64,000 nucleotides of DNA, taken from assembly GCA_963820395.1 (NCBI GenBank), contig CAWGAE010000013.1, positions 1 to 64,000 of the forward strand, given 5' to 3'. Under the pieces are notes generated by a model. That model ran no database searches. It was not told where the DNA came from and saw only the letters and a list, made by a program, of their open reading frames with translations. Origin of the DNA: DATFVJ01 sp963820395. GTDB taxonomy: Bacteria; Actinomycetota; Actinomycetes; Streptosporangiales; Streptosporangiaceae. A program made the position numbers and the translations under genes. Shown in pieces: positions 16,863 to 26,214 of the stretch (position 1 is its first letter; the number at the start of each line of letters is the position of its first letter).

Positions 16863-19120
16863 ATGAAACGGTGGGGTGATGCCGCTTTCGACGCATGCCT
16901 GCCTGCGGAGACGGTCCTGCGCCAAGTTGACACCGCGGTCCTCGCGACCGATCGCGCGAGTAATCTGCTCTACGCGAACGCCTATGCCGCGAAGCTGTTC
17001 GGTTTCCCCCAGGATTTCCATCACCTAATAGGGCATTCCATCCTTCAGATGGGCTTCGATAAAGCCGATCTTGTCAAAGCCACAGAACTGGCCAAACAGG
17101 TACTTCGCGGCCTCGTATGGGAGGGTACCTTCGTTAACGTGCGGCAGGATGGAACGCGGGTGTTCGTGCGGGCTCAGGCCGCGCCGCTGCGCCACCCGTC
17201 CGGCGCGATCGACGGCATCGTCATCTTTGCCCGCGAGGCCATGCGGCGCGGCAACGAGCGTGAGTTCGACAGGATCGGGCTGCTGGAGCGGATCGGGGAC
17301 AGGCTCGCCGGGTCGCTCGAGCTCAACCGGACCCTGCGGCATGTGGCCGAGACCCTGGTGCCCCAGTTCGCCGATCACTGCTTCATCGACCTCCGCCAGA
17401 ACGACAAGCTGATCCGGCGGGTGGCGATGCACGCGAAAGGCTGGCAGCCGGTGCCGGGAACCTGGGCGGCCCTGGGCGAGCCGATCAACTACCCGCAGGG
17501 CCACTTCTGCCAGCAGGCCATGGAACGGCTCGACACCATCGTGGTGGAGGACTTCGAGAGCCACAGGTTTCCAGCGCCCAGCGCGGCGAGCGCTGCGGCC
17601 TGTGATGACGTGGCCGTGACCTCGGTCATCGCCTCGCCGCTGCTCGCGCGCGGTGAACTGCTCGGCGTGATGAGCCTGGCGCTCTCACACCTCACCCATC
17701 GCGACGACATCCACTACGACTCCTTCGACCGCGAATTCGTCGGGGCGATCGCCGGCCGGGTTGCGGTCGCGATCGACAATGCGATGCTCTTCGAGGAGGA
17801 AAGGCGCACCGCGCTCGCTTTCCAGACGAGCCTGCTGCCGCATGACATCCCGAAACTCGACGGGCTGGAGATCGCCTGCAGGTACGTGCCCGCGAAGCCG
17901 CTCGAGAACCGCGGACAGGGGATTCAGACACAGGTTGGCGGCGACTGGTACGACATCATCCCGCTGTCGGCCGGCCGGGTCGCCATCGTCATCGGCGACG
18001 TGGAGGGCCGCGGCGCACGGGCGGCCGCGATCATGGGACAGCTCCGCGCCGCGCTGCGCGCCTTCGCGCAGGACGACAAGCCGCCCGCCGAGATGCTGCG
18101 GAAACTGGACGAGTGGTGCCGGACGCTCGGGCACGTCGAGACTGACGCGCATGGGGTCACCTCGCCGGTGACGCCGATTGTGAGCTGCACTTACCTCGTC
18201 TACGACGCGTGGACACGCAAGCTTACCTTCGCCAACGCGGGCCACGACGCCCCGCTGCTCATCGTGGACGGCGAGGTCGGGCAACTCGAGATCGAGCACA
18301 AGGGTGTCCTGCTCGGTGTTCGCTCGCACGGCGTCGGCGGGGTGCCGCCGTTCCGCGAGGAGCAGCGCGAACTTCCGCCCGGCGCCACGTTGCTGCTTTA
18401 CACCGACGGCTTGACCGACCGGCGTAGCCGCGAGGACGGCAGCGGCACTACACCGAGGACGAAGCGGCGCAGATGCTGCGCCAGTCCGTCAAATCCGTGG
18501 CACACAAGGACGTGGAGGCGCTGGCGAAGGCGGCCGAGGATGCCGTGCCCGGGGACATCGACGACGACATGGCGATCGTGGTCGTGCGGTCGGCCGCCGC
18601 CAAGCTGCCCTCGCAGGAGCGGGTGTTCCCGGCGGAGCCGATCATGGTGTCAGAGGCGCGGCGCATGGCCGCGGAGACATTCGCCCGCTGGGGGCTGGAT
18701 CATGAGCAGGCGGAACTCGCTTGCCTGCTGGTCTCAGAGGTCGTCACCAATGTCGTGTTGCACGCTGCGGTGTCCCCAAGCCCGCGCCGCGCGCTTGTCT
18801 TCGAGTCGGCCGTTGTCGGCGGCGCCGCCGCGGCCGTCGGCCTGGACGACAGCTGGGAGCTTGGTCCGTTCGACGACGCGCCGATATCCACAGGGTCAGA
18901 GTTCACTGTCCGGCTGCGGCGCGGTGCGTCGGCGATCTGGGCGGAAATATTCGATTCGGATCTCCGGCTGCCGCGGATTCGCAACGCGGACGAGAACGAC
19001 GAAGGAGGTCGCGGGCTATACCTCGTGGACCAGCTTGCGAGCCGCTGGGGCTCCCGGCCGACCAAGGACGGCAAGGCGGTCTGGTTCGAGGTGCCGGTCC
19101 GCCGGGGTGCGAAGGCCTAG
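16863..19120 (+). CDS. PAS-GAF-SpoIIE phosphatase-HATPase signalling protein (frameshift)
   Basis: About 752 aa when read through a one-base deletion near 18446. PAS at about 15-125 (VLATDRASNLLYANAYAAKL); GAF at about 150-305; PP2C/SpoIIE at about 325-550 (GGDWYDIIPL, VIGDVEGRGARAA, FANAGHDAPLL, LLLYTDGLTDRR); HATPase_c of RsbW type at about 590-740 (ACLLVSEVVTNVVLHA, DEGGRGLYLVDQLA). The first frame fails after REDGSG and the second resumes at HYTEDEAAQMLRQ. Start ATG 16863 is preceded by GAGGTGA. Such proteins act in partner-switching control of sigma factors through anti-sigma antagonists. Downstream stop at 19120. Confidence 0.85.
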
Positions 19121-19183
19121 CGCGCAGCCCGCCGGACGGGTTCGTTGCGGGTTCGTCGGCCGGGTTAGGTGACGGTGCGGCGG

Positions 19184-19348
19184 CTAATGCGCGTTGACCC
19201 AGAGCGCGAGCACCACGAGGGCGAATATGACGGCAGCCGCCGTCCAGTGCTTGCCGGTCACGCTGAGCCCGATGCGCTTCCGCAGCCTGGTCCAAAGGAA
19301 TCCCACCAGGACGGCGAGCAGGGCCAGCACGATCAGGCCTGAGGTCAC
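19184..19348 (-). CDS. small two-TM membrane protein
   Basis: 54 aa from the GTG at 19348, set by GGAGG five bases upstream. Two hydrophobic helices (TSGLIVLALLAVLVGFLW and AAAVIFALVVLALWV) flank a short basic loop (RLRKRIGLSVTGKHW). It lies between the convergent SpoIIE protein and dinG. Function unknown. Confidence 0.6.
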   Translation of the reverse strand: MTSGLIVLALLAVLVGFLWTRLRKRIGLSVTGKHWTAAAVIFALVVLALWVNAH

Positions 19349-19487
19349 CGCAACCTCCAGCAGGTCAAGGAATCTGCCACCGAGCCTACCCTTCCACCGG
19401 CCCGGGCCCGGGGACCTGAACGCGGTTGTACCGGCGCAGCCACCCTGGCCTGCCACCGTGCGCGAGCTTGAACGCTGGGGCGGTGTG

Positions 19488-21801
19488 TCACGGCAGGGCG
19501 GCGAGGCGGTGGAGCGCGCCGCGGACGAGTTCCGGGTCGGTCGTGGTCCAGAACGGCGGCAGCGATGCGCGCAGGAAGCTGCCGTACCGCGCGGTGCACG
19601 AGCCGCGGGTCGAGAATCGCGACCACGCCACGGTCGGTCATCGTGCGGAGCAGGCGTCCCGTGCCCTGGGCGAGCAGGAGCGCCGCGCCCGTCGCCGCCA
19701 CTTCCATGAACCCGTTGCCGCCGCGCGCATTGACGGCCCGCTGCCTGGCCGAGGCCAGCGGGTCGTCGGGCCTGGGGAACGGGATCCGGTCGATCACCAC
19801 AAGCTGCAACGCCCGGCCTGGCACGTCAACGCCCTGCCACAGCGACAGGGTGCCGAACAGGCAGGTGGCCTCGTCCGCAGCGAACTGCGTGATCAGCTGC
19901 GAGGTGGCGTCGTCGCCCTGGCATAGCAGTGGGTGGCCAATGCGGTCGCGGAGTTCATCAGCGGCCTGCTTGGCGGCGCGCATCGAGGAGAACAACCCGA
20001 GCGTTCGCCCGCCGGCCGCGATGATCAGTTGGCAGAGTTCGGTGAGGTAGGCCTCGGGCATGCCGTCGCGGCCGGGCGGCGGCAGGTGGCGCGCCAGGTA
20101 GAGGATGCCGCTGCGCGGGTGGTCAAACGGTGAGCCGACGTCGATCCCGGACCACGCGAGCGCCTCGGTTCTCGTGGCGGTGCCAGCCGGGGCCGGCAAC
20201 CCATCGATAGCGGGCCCGTCCGCTCCGCTGGCGGCGGTTTCACCGGATGGCGCATCCGCTCGGCCGGCCCTTGCCGCCCTGCCGGGCGAAATATCGGGTC
20301 CGTCCGCGGTTTCCGCCGCGGAGCCGTTAGGCATAATCTGCCCGCCGGTTTGCCTGCGCGCCCGCACACCACCGCGTTCCGCTGCCGATGGCAAGCCCCA
20401 CTGCCGTGCCAGGGGCTCGAAAGATCCGCCCAGCGCGAGCGTCGCGGAGGTGAGCACCACCGTATGGCGGCCGAACAGGCGGTCGGCGAGCATCCCGCCA
20501 ACGTCCAGCGGCGCCACCCGCAGCGTCGGCGGGCGCCGCGAGTCCTCCGCGTACGGCGGGTCCAGCCAGACCACCTCGCGGCGGGCCGCGATGTCTGTGC
20601 CGAAGGATTCGAGCAGCCGCGCGGACGTGTCACGCACCTCCTCGGTGGCTGTCAGTGCCGCGCGCCCGATGGCGAGCCGCACGGGGTCGTCCTCGCTGCG
20701 CCCCAGCACCACCCGCAGTTCGGTGGCACAGTCATGCGCGGCGTCGCGGACTACCGCGAGCGAAGCGGCCAGCGCCTCGGGAAGCACGTCGATGCGGCCG
20801 CCGGGCGCCTCCGCCAGCACGGGCGCGAGCGCCTCGCCCGCCGTCCCGAGGCGGTCGGCCGCGTCGGTCTCGCTCGCGAGGTCGCCCTGCCTGGCCTGCC
20901 TGCTCTGCACTCCCTGCCTGCCCTGCCTGCCCTGCTTGGCTTGCCGTCCCTCGATCAGCCGGCCGCCGCGCCGCGCCGCCGCGTCCACCATTGATGCGCT
21001 CAGTTCCGCGGACGCGACCGAGGTGACCCGGTCGACCAGGTCGTGGGCTTCGTCGATGATCACCACGTCGTGTTCCGGAAGGACGTGAAAGTCCCCGATC
21101 GCGTCGATGGCGAGCAAAGCGTGGTTGGTCACGACGATGTCGGCCGCGCCTGCCGCGTCACGTGCCCTCTCGGCGAAGCAAGTGGTGCGCAGCGGGCAGC
21201 GCGTGCCAAGGCACTCCCTCGCGGACACCGCGACCTGCCGCCAGGCCCGCTCGTCTACGCCCGGCACCAGTTCGTCGCGGTCGCCTGTGCTGGTGGTCTC
21301 GGCCCATTCGTGCAGGCGCTGCACCTGCCGGCCCACTGCGGAAACGGTGCGCGAATCGAAGAGCACTTCATCCGGATCATCCGGTGCGCCGGCCTGGAGC
21401 CGATGCAGGCACAGGTAGTTGCGGCGGCCCTTGAGGATCGCGAACACCGGTTCACGGGTGAGCAAGGGTTTGAGCGCCTGCCCGAGGCGTGGCAGGTCGC
21501 GCTCGATGAGCTGGCGTTGCAGGGCGATCGTGGCGGTCGACACGACGACCGCAGCGTTCTGCGCTATCGCATGCCGCAGCGCCGGAACGAGGTAGGCGAG
21601 CGATTTCCCAGTGCCGGTCCCGGCCTGGACGGCGAGATGCTCAGCCGTTTCGATCGCGTCGCGGACCGCCTCGGCCATCGCGACCTGTCCCGTCCGCTCG
21701 GCACCTCCGATGCCAGCGACCGCGGCCGCGAGCAGAACCGGCACCTCCGGCAGGCCGCCGTGCCCGTCCTTCGGGTCATGGCTGATTTCACCGGCGGGCA
21801 C
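19488..21801 (-). CDS. dinG: DinG/XPD-type ATP-dependent DNA helicase (frameshift near C-terminus)
   Basis: About 770 aa when corrected. Walker A (QAGTGTGKSLAYLVPAL), motif II (IIDEAHDLVD), motif VI region (AQGTGRLLRTMTDRG) and Fe-S cluster cysteines (NYLCLHRL; ECLGTRCPLRTTCF) mark a superfamily 2, 5'-3' helicase for damaged or R-loop DNA. After ILDPRLVH an extra base at about 19589-19593 shifts the frame; the other frame continues ARYGSFLRASLPPFWTTTDP and stops at 19488, the normal family ending. Without correction a spurious tail runs to 19345. A QGRQ-rich low-complexity insert comes from tandem repeats at 20885-20945. Start GTG 21801 is uncertain. Confidence 0.85.
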
Positions 21802-21949
21802 GGTGATGACGCTACCGTGGGGGTGTGGCGAGGCTCTCGTAGAGTGGCCAGATAGCTGCTGCCGGATCTTCCCCAGTCGTGAGGTAAGCTCACACTGACC
21901 GAATGCCATTCGGTTTCTGGCTGAACCTGCAGGACTCATGGAGGGCGTC

Positions 21950-23092
21950 GTGGCAGAGGCCTACATTGTCGGAGCGGTGCGTACTCCCATCGGCAAGCGG
22001 AAGGGCGGCCTGAGCGACGTGCACTCCGCAGACCTCGCCGCGAACGTGCTTGCGGAGCTCGTCCGGCGCACCGGGGTCGACCCCGCCGCGGTAGACGACG
22101 TGATCATGGGCTGCGTCTCGCAGATAGGCCCGCAGACCTTCGATATCGCCCGCACCGCATGGCTTTCCGCCGGACTGCCCGAGAATGTCCCTGGTGTCAC
22201 GATCGACCGGCAGTGTGGCTCGTCACAGCAAGCTGTCCATTTCGCCGCCCAGGCCGTGCTGTCCGGCACCCAGGATCTGGTCGTGGCGGCCGGCGTGGAG
22301 AACATGAACACGGTCAAAATGGGGTCGAGCGCGGCCCCCGGACAGGGCATGCCGCCGCCGTGGGGCAAAGGCTGGCATGAGCGTTACGGCGACCAGGAGA
22401 TCTCGCAGTTCCGCGGCGCCCAGCTGATCTGCGAGAAGTGGGGCATCAAGCGTGCCGAGCTCGAGGAGTTCGCGCTCGAGAGTCACCGGCGTGCGATCCA
22501 GGCGATCGACGAGGGGCGGTTCGAGCGAGAAATCACCTCGGTCGGCGGCGTCAGCGCGGACGAGGGTCCGCGCCGCGACACCTCGCTCGAGCAGATGGCA
22601 GGCCTCAAGCCGCTGCGGGAGGGTTGGGAGATCACCGCAGCGACCTCGTCACAAATCTCGGACGGCGCGGCGGCGGTGCTCATCGCGTCCTGGGAGGCCG
22701 CGGCACGGTACGGGCTCACTCCGCGGGCCAGGATCCACTCGCTCGCCGTGACCGGCTCCGATCCCGTGTTCATGCTGACCGGCCCGATCCCCGCGACGGA
22801 GCAGGCACTCAGCAAGGCAAGGCTCGATGTCTCGGACATCGACGTCTTCGAGGTTAACGAGGCGTTCGCCCCGGTGCTGATCGCCTGGTCGGCCGACACG
22901 GGCGCTTCGCTCGCCAAGACCAACCCGAACGGCGGTGCGATCGCACTCGGCCATCCGCTCGGCGCGACCGGCGCCATCCTGATGACCAAGCTGGTGCATG
23001 AACTCGAGCGCACTGGCGGAAGGTACGGGCTGCAGACGATGTGCGAGGGTGGCGGCCAGGCCAACGCCACCATCATCGAGCGCGTCGCCTGA
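21950..23092 (+). CDS. acetyl-CoA acetyltransferase (thiolase)
   Basis: 380 aa. Catalytic Cys in DRQCGSSQQAVHFAAQ, NEAFAPVL, GHPLGATGAILM (His) and CEGGGQANATI (second Cys) are complete. Resembles the actinobacterial FadA steroid/lipid 3-ketoacyl-CoA thiolases. The GTG at 21950 (VAEAYIVGAVRTPIG) is preferred over the ATG at 21938 because GGAGG lies five bases before it. It would perform the thiolytic step of beta-oxidation; a crotonase remnant and an acyl-CoA dehydrogenase follow nearby. Confidence 0.9.
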   Translation: MAEAYIVGAVRTPIGKRKGGLSDVHSADLAANVLAELVRRTGVDPAAVDDVIMGCVSQIGPQTFDIARTAWLSAGLPENVPGVTIDRQCGSSQQAVHFAAQAVLSGTQDLVVAAGVENMNTVKMGSSAAPGQGMPPPWGKGWHERYGDQEISQFRGAQLICEKWGIKRAELEEFALESHRRAIQAIDEGRFEREITSVGGVSADEGPRRDTSLEQMAGLKPLREGWEITAATSSQISDGAAAVLIASWEAAARYGLTPRARIHSLAVTGSDPVFMLTGPIPATEQALSKARLDVSDIDVFEVNEAFAPVLIAWSADTGASLAKTNPNGGAIALGHPLGATGAILMTKLVHELERTGGRYGLQTMCEGGGQANATIIERVA

Positions 23093-23105
23093 TCGCAAGC
23101 CGCGC

Positions 23106-23270
23106 ATGGCTGACGCCGACCGGGCAGACCGGGCTGACGCCGACCGGGCTGACGCCGACCGGGCAGACGCCGACCGGGCAGACGCCGACCGGGCAGACGC
23201 CGACGGTCCCGCAGTCCGCTACGAGGTGTCCGGCCAGGTTGCCCGCATCACGCTAAGCTGGAATCACGGT
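23106..23270 (+). pseudogene. N-terminal remnant of an enoyl-CoA hydratase
   Basis: An ATG at 23106, 14 bp after the thiolase stop, opens MADADRAD repeats and then PAVRYEVSGQVARITLSW, the first beta strands of a crotonase (normally continuing to N.P...NA). After this point similarity vanishes, so the rest of the gene is missing. Position behind a thiolase gene suits a former beta-oxidation operon. Confidence 0.6.
23109..23208 (+). repeat. 15-bp tandem repeat GCWGACGCCGACCGG
   Basis: Six 15-bp units (GCTGACGCCGACCGG or GCAGACGCCGACCGG) plus one 9-bp partial unit encode (A-D-A-D-R)n at the start of the crotonase remnant. The units are nearly identical, so the array is young. Confidence 0.8.
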
Positions 23271-23364
23271 CTGACCTGCCAGTCCAGCCCGCCACACCAG
23301 TACCCGGGCGGGCCGGGCTGGGACCCAGCTGTGCGATCATGCAGCGTTGTTCGCGCGGCGCGGC

Positions 23365-23967
23365 TTAGCGCTCCCGGGGGCGGCGGCCTAACCTGCGGTC
23401 CTGCGTGTCAGCACGCGGCCGAGACTGCGGCCGAGACTTCTGCCCGGTGGCGGCAGCAAGCAGTTCGCCGGCCAGCCGGGCGAGCGCCTCGGCTCGCGCG
23501 TGCTCGGTGACCGTGAAAGGTGCCCAGCGCCGCCAGACACTGACCCGCCCGTGTCCGGGCACCCCGACGGTCAGCCGGTGTGGTGGTGGCTCTCCAGGTG
23601 CCGCGGCGACGGCTTGGCCCACCTCCTCGCCGCCGAGCAGCCGGGCGAGCGCATGGCCGACCTGATCGGGCCGCCCGGCCAGCGAGGCAGCGATGTCGAG
23701 CGCGCGCGCGGGAGCGTCGGCGAGCGCGTACGGGTTGGTCCTGGTTATCGATATCTCGGGGCTGATCTCGTGCAGAGCGCAGATCAGTGACCCGAGCGAA
23801 GTGATGTCCCGCATGTCTACTACCAGGTCGTCGGTCACCGTGTTCGCGTCCTTGCCGTGCACGGCGAGGCTCAGGATGTTCACGTTGTGCTCGGCGAGCG
23901 TGCTGGCGAGCGCGGCAAGCCCGCCCGGATTGTCGGGCAGATCGACCCGGAGCTCGTACAGTGGCAT
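23365..23967 (-). CDS. ACT domain protein
   Basis: 200 aa. Residues 1-70 form an ACT domain (MPLYELRVDLPDNPGGLAAL, AEHNVNILSLAVHGKD, LVVDM) that usually binds an amino acid. The rest (LADAPARALDIAASLAGRPDQ, HRLTVGVP) is conserved in actinobacterial homologues with no defined role; the tail is basic and low-complexity. The ATG at 23967 has GGGAGG seven bases upstream. Confidence 0.78.
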   Translation of the reverse strand: MPLYELRVDLPDNPGGLAALASTLAEHNVNILSLAVHGKDANTVTDDLVVDMRDITSLGSLICALHEISPEISITRTNPYALADAPARALDIAASLAGRPDQVGHALARLLGGEEVGQAVAAAPGEPPPHRLTVGVPGHGRVSVWRRWAPFTVTEHARAEALARLAGELLAAATGQKSRPQSRPRADTQDRRLGRRPRER

Positions 23968-24058
23968 ACCCGAACCTCCCGGCTGTCGACGTTGTCCCAT
24001 GACAAGGCTGCGGGAGGTTTGTTACCAATGTGCTTCCAGCCCGTGGCGTCAAGATGAC

Positions 24059-24101
24059 GGCGCTGCCCGAAGTGCCCCTGTCGGGGCCTCCGGACAGCGC
24101 C
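24059..24101 (-). terminator. hairpin between acyl-CoA dehydrogenase and ACT genes
   Basis: GGCGCTG (24059-24065) pairs with CAGCGCC (24095-24101), enclosing an inner GCCCC-tgtc-GGGGC stem (24074-24087). It lies 15-57 bp past the acyl-CoA dehydrogenase stop, a good terminator position. Confidence 0.5.
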
Positions 24102-24115
24102 GCCTGGAACCTCGC

Positions 24116-26044
24116 CTAGCCGAAGGTGCGGTGCACGTTGTCCCGTACCGCTGGCCCGGGCTCGGCGGTGCCGATCCATGGGCCATCGGTCGATGGGTCG
24201 ATGATGCCTTCTTCGAGCCACGTGTAGCGGCCGCTGAGCACATTCTTCGCGATGCGCACATCGAGGGCGTCCGTGTTGTCCCACAGCCCGGAGAAAAGCC
24301 CGCCGATCCGCACCCGCGACTGCTTGCAGAACGCGTCCGCAAGCTCCTGCGAGGCCGCTCCGCGGCCGCCCGGCCCGCCATCGGCGGCTTCCATCTGGGC
24401 GCGTACGCAGACCGCGCTCATCGCGAAAAGCTCGGCCCCGATGTCCACGATCCGACCGAGGAAGCCCTGCTTCCGCTCGAGCTTGCCCTGCCAGCGCGAC
24501 ATGCCGTAGAAGGTCGCACGCGCGAGCTTGCGTGACGTGCGCTCGACGTACCGCACGTGGGTCGCCAGCGGTCCGAACTCCTGGTAGGCACCAGGCCGCT
24601 GGCCCTCACCGGCGACGAGCGTGGGCAGCCAGCGCGCGTAGAAGCCGCCCGCCTTCCGCGCGGCACGTGCCTTCTTGCCCGGGCTGGCACCTGGCTCGAT
24701 GAGGTCACCGGCCACCGACAGGTGGGTGTCCACCGCCTCGCGGGCGATGAACAGGTGCATGATCTCGGTCGAGCCCTCGAAGATCCGGTTGATCCGAAGG
24801 TCGCGGAGCATCTGCTCGGCAGGTACGCCGCGCTCGCCGCGGGCGGCGAGCGACGCCGCGGTCTCGTATCCGCGGCCACCACGGATCTGGACAAGCTCAT
24901 CCGCGATGAGCCACGCCATCTCGGACGCCCACAGCTTGGCGAGCGCGGCCTCGATGCGGATGTCGTTACGCTTGTCGTCCGCAAGCTGGCTGGCCAGATC
25001 GACCATGGCCTCGAGCGCGTAGCTCGTCGCCGCGATGAACGAGATCTTCTTCGCGATGGCCTCGTGCTCGCCGACTGGCCGACCCCACTGAACGCGTTCC
25101 TTCGACCACTCCCTGGCGATCTTGAGAGACCATTTCCCTGCCCCCGCGCACATCGCGGGGAGCGACAGCCGTCCCGTGTTCAGCGTGCTGAGGGCAATCT
25201 TGAGCCCCAGTCCCTCCTTGCCGATGAGGTTCGCGGCCGGCACCCTGACCCGGTGCAACCGGGTCAGGCCGTTCTCGAGGCCGCGGAGCCCCATGAAGGC
25301 GTTCCTGTTCTCCACGGTGACGCCTTCGGCGTTGCCTTCAACCACGAACGCGGTAATGCCGCCCCGGTGCCCCTCACTGCGGGGCACCTGCGCCATGACG
25401 ACGAGGAGGTCGCCTACCACTCCGTTTGTCGTCCAGAGCTTGACTCCGTCGAGCACGTACTCGGTGCCGTCTGCCGACGGGACAGCTACGGTGTTCAGCC
25501 GCGCCGGGTCGGAACCCACGTCGGGCTCGGTGAGCAGGAACGCGCTCACCTCACCGTGCGCGCATCGCGGCAGGAACCGCTGCTTCTGATCTTCGGTACC
25601 GAACATCGCGAGGGGCTGCGGCACACCGATCGACTGGTGCGCGGAAAGCAGAGCGGCGAGTGCGGGTGACGCGGATCCGACGATCATGAGCGCCCGGTTG
25701 TAGTAGAGCTGGGAAAGCCCCAGGCCGCCGTACTTGCGCGAGATCTTCATCCCGAACGCGCCAAGCTCGGCCAGGCCCTTGACCACATCGGCGGGAATCT
25801 CCGCGTCCCGTTCGATCTGCGCGGAGTCCACCTTGGTCTCGCAGAACTCGAGCATCCGCGCGCAGAACTCCTCACCCTCGCGGCGCGCCTCCGCGGTGGG
25901 TGTCGGATGCGGGTGGATTAGCCCGAACTGAAGATCGCCGAGGAACAGCTGCTTGCCGAAGCTCGGCCTGGTCCAGTCGGTTTCGCGCGCGTCCTCGGCG
26001 ACCTTGCGGGCCTGCCGTTCATCGATCTTCGGCACGGCTGCCAT
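24116..26044 (-). CDS. long-form acyl-CoA dehydrogenase (VLCAD/ACAD9-like)
   Basis: 642 aa, longer than the usual 380-aa enzymes owing to a C-terminal extension, as in VLCAD/ACAD9-type proteins. Seen: FGMKISRKYGGLGLS, FLLTEPDVGSDPARL, LDGVKLWTTNGVVGD, RLSLPAMCAGAGKWSL, QIRGGRGYETAAS and IFEGSTEIMHLFIA (catalytic Glu). FAD enzyme for the first beta-oxidation step on long-chain acyl-CoA. ATG at 26044 with GGGG upstream. Confidence 0.9.
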   Translation of the reverse strand: MAAVPKIDERQARKVAEDARETDWTRPSFGKQLFLGDLQFGLIHPHPTPTAEARREGEEFCARMLEFCETKVDSAQIERDAEIPADVVKGLAELGAFGMKISRKYGGLGLSQLYYNRALMIVGSASPALAALLSAHQSIGVPQPLAMFGTEDQKQRFLPRCAHGEVSAFLLTEPDVGSDPARLNTVAVPSADGTEYVLDGVKLWTTNGVVGDLLVVMAQVPRSEGHRGGITAFVVEGNAEGVTVENRNAFMGLRGLENGLTRLHRVRVPAANLIGKEGLGLKIALSTLNTGRLSLPAMCAGAGKWSLKIAREWSKERVQWGRPVGEHEAIAKKISFIAATSYALEAMVDLASQLADDKRNDIRIEAALAKLWASEMAWLIADELVQIRGGRGYETAASLAARGERGVPAEQMLRDLRINRIFEGSTEIMHLFIAREAVDTHLSVAGDLIEPGASPGKKARAARKAGGFYARWLPTLVAGEGQRPGAYQEFGPLATHVRYVERTSRKLARATFYGMSRWQGKLERKQGFLGRIVDIGAELFAMSAVCVRAQMEAADGGPGGRGAASQELADAFCKQSRVRIGGLFSGLWDNTDALDVRIAKNVLSGRYTWLEEGIIDPSTDGPWIGTAEPGPAVRDNVHRTFG

Positions 26045-26071
26045 AAGAAACCCCAATTCTAAAGTATCGAC

Positions 26072-26100
26072 CTACTAGACCTAAGTTACTACTCAGTCAA
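26072..26100 (-). promoter_or_regulatory. promoter of the acyl-CoA dehydrogenase gene
   Basis: Read on the minus strand: TTGACT (26095-26100), 17 bp, TAGTAG (26072-26077), ending 27 bp before the start codon. The region is AT-rich compared with its surroundings and contains an AGGTC direct repeat that might bind a regulator. Confidence 0.5.
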
Positions 26101-26214
26101 CCTAGCCGGTAGAGGGACAAGGTCGCAAAACAGCGGGACGCAACGGATCCCCTGACGGCTGCCGCGGGGTGGCGCGCCGCACGGCCCCTGGCCAACTGGC
26201 CCTACCGCACCGGG

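Noticed and set aside
19345..19487. C-terminal tail of dinG in the uncorrected frame
   Set aside because: Arginine/proline-rich and unlike the family; the alternative frame gives the normal DinG ending at 19488.
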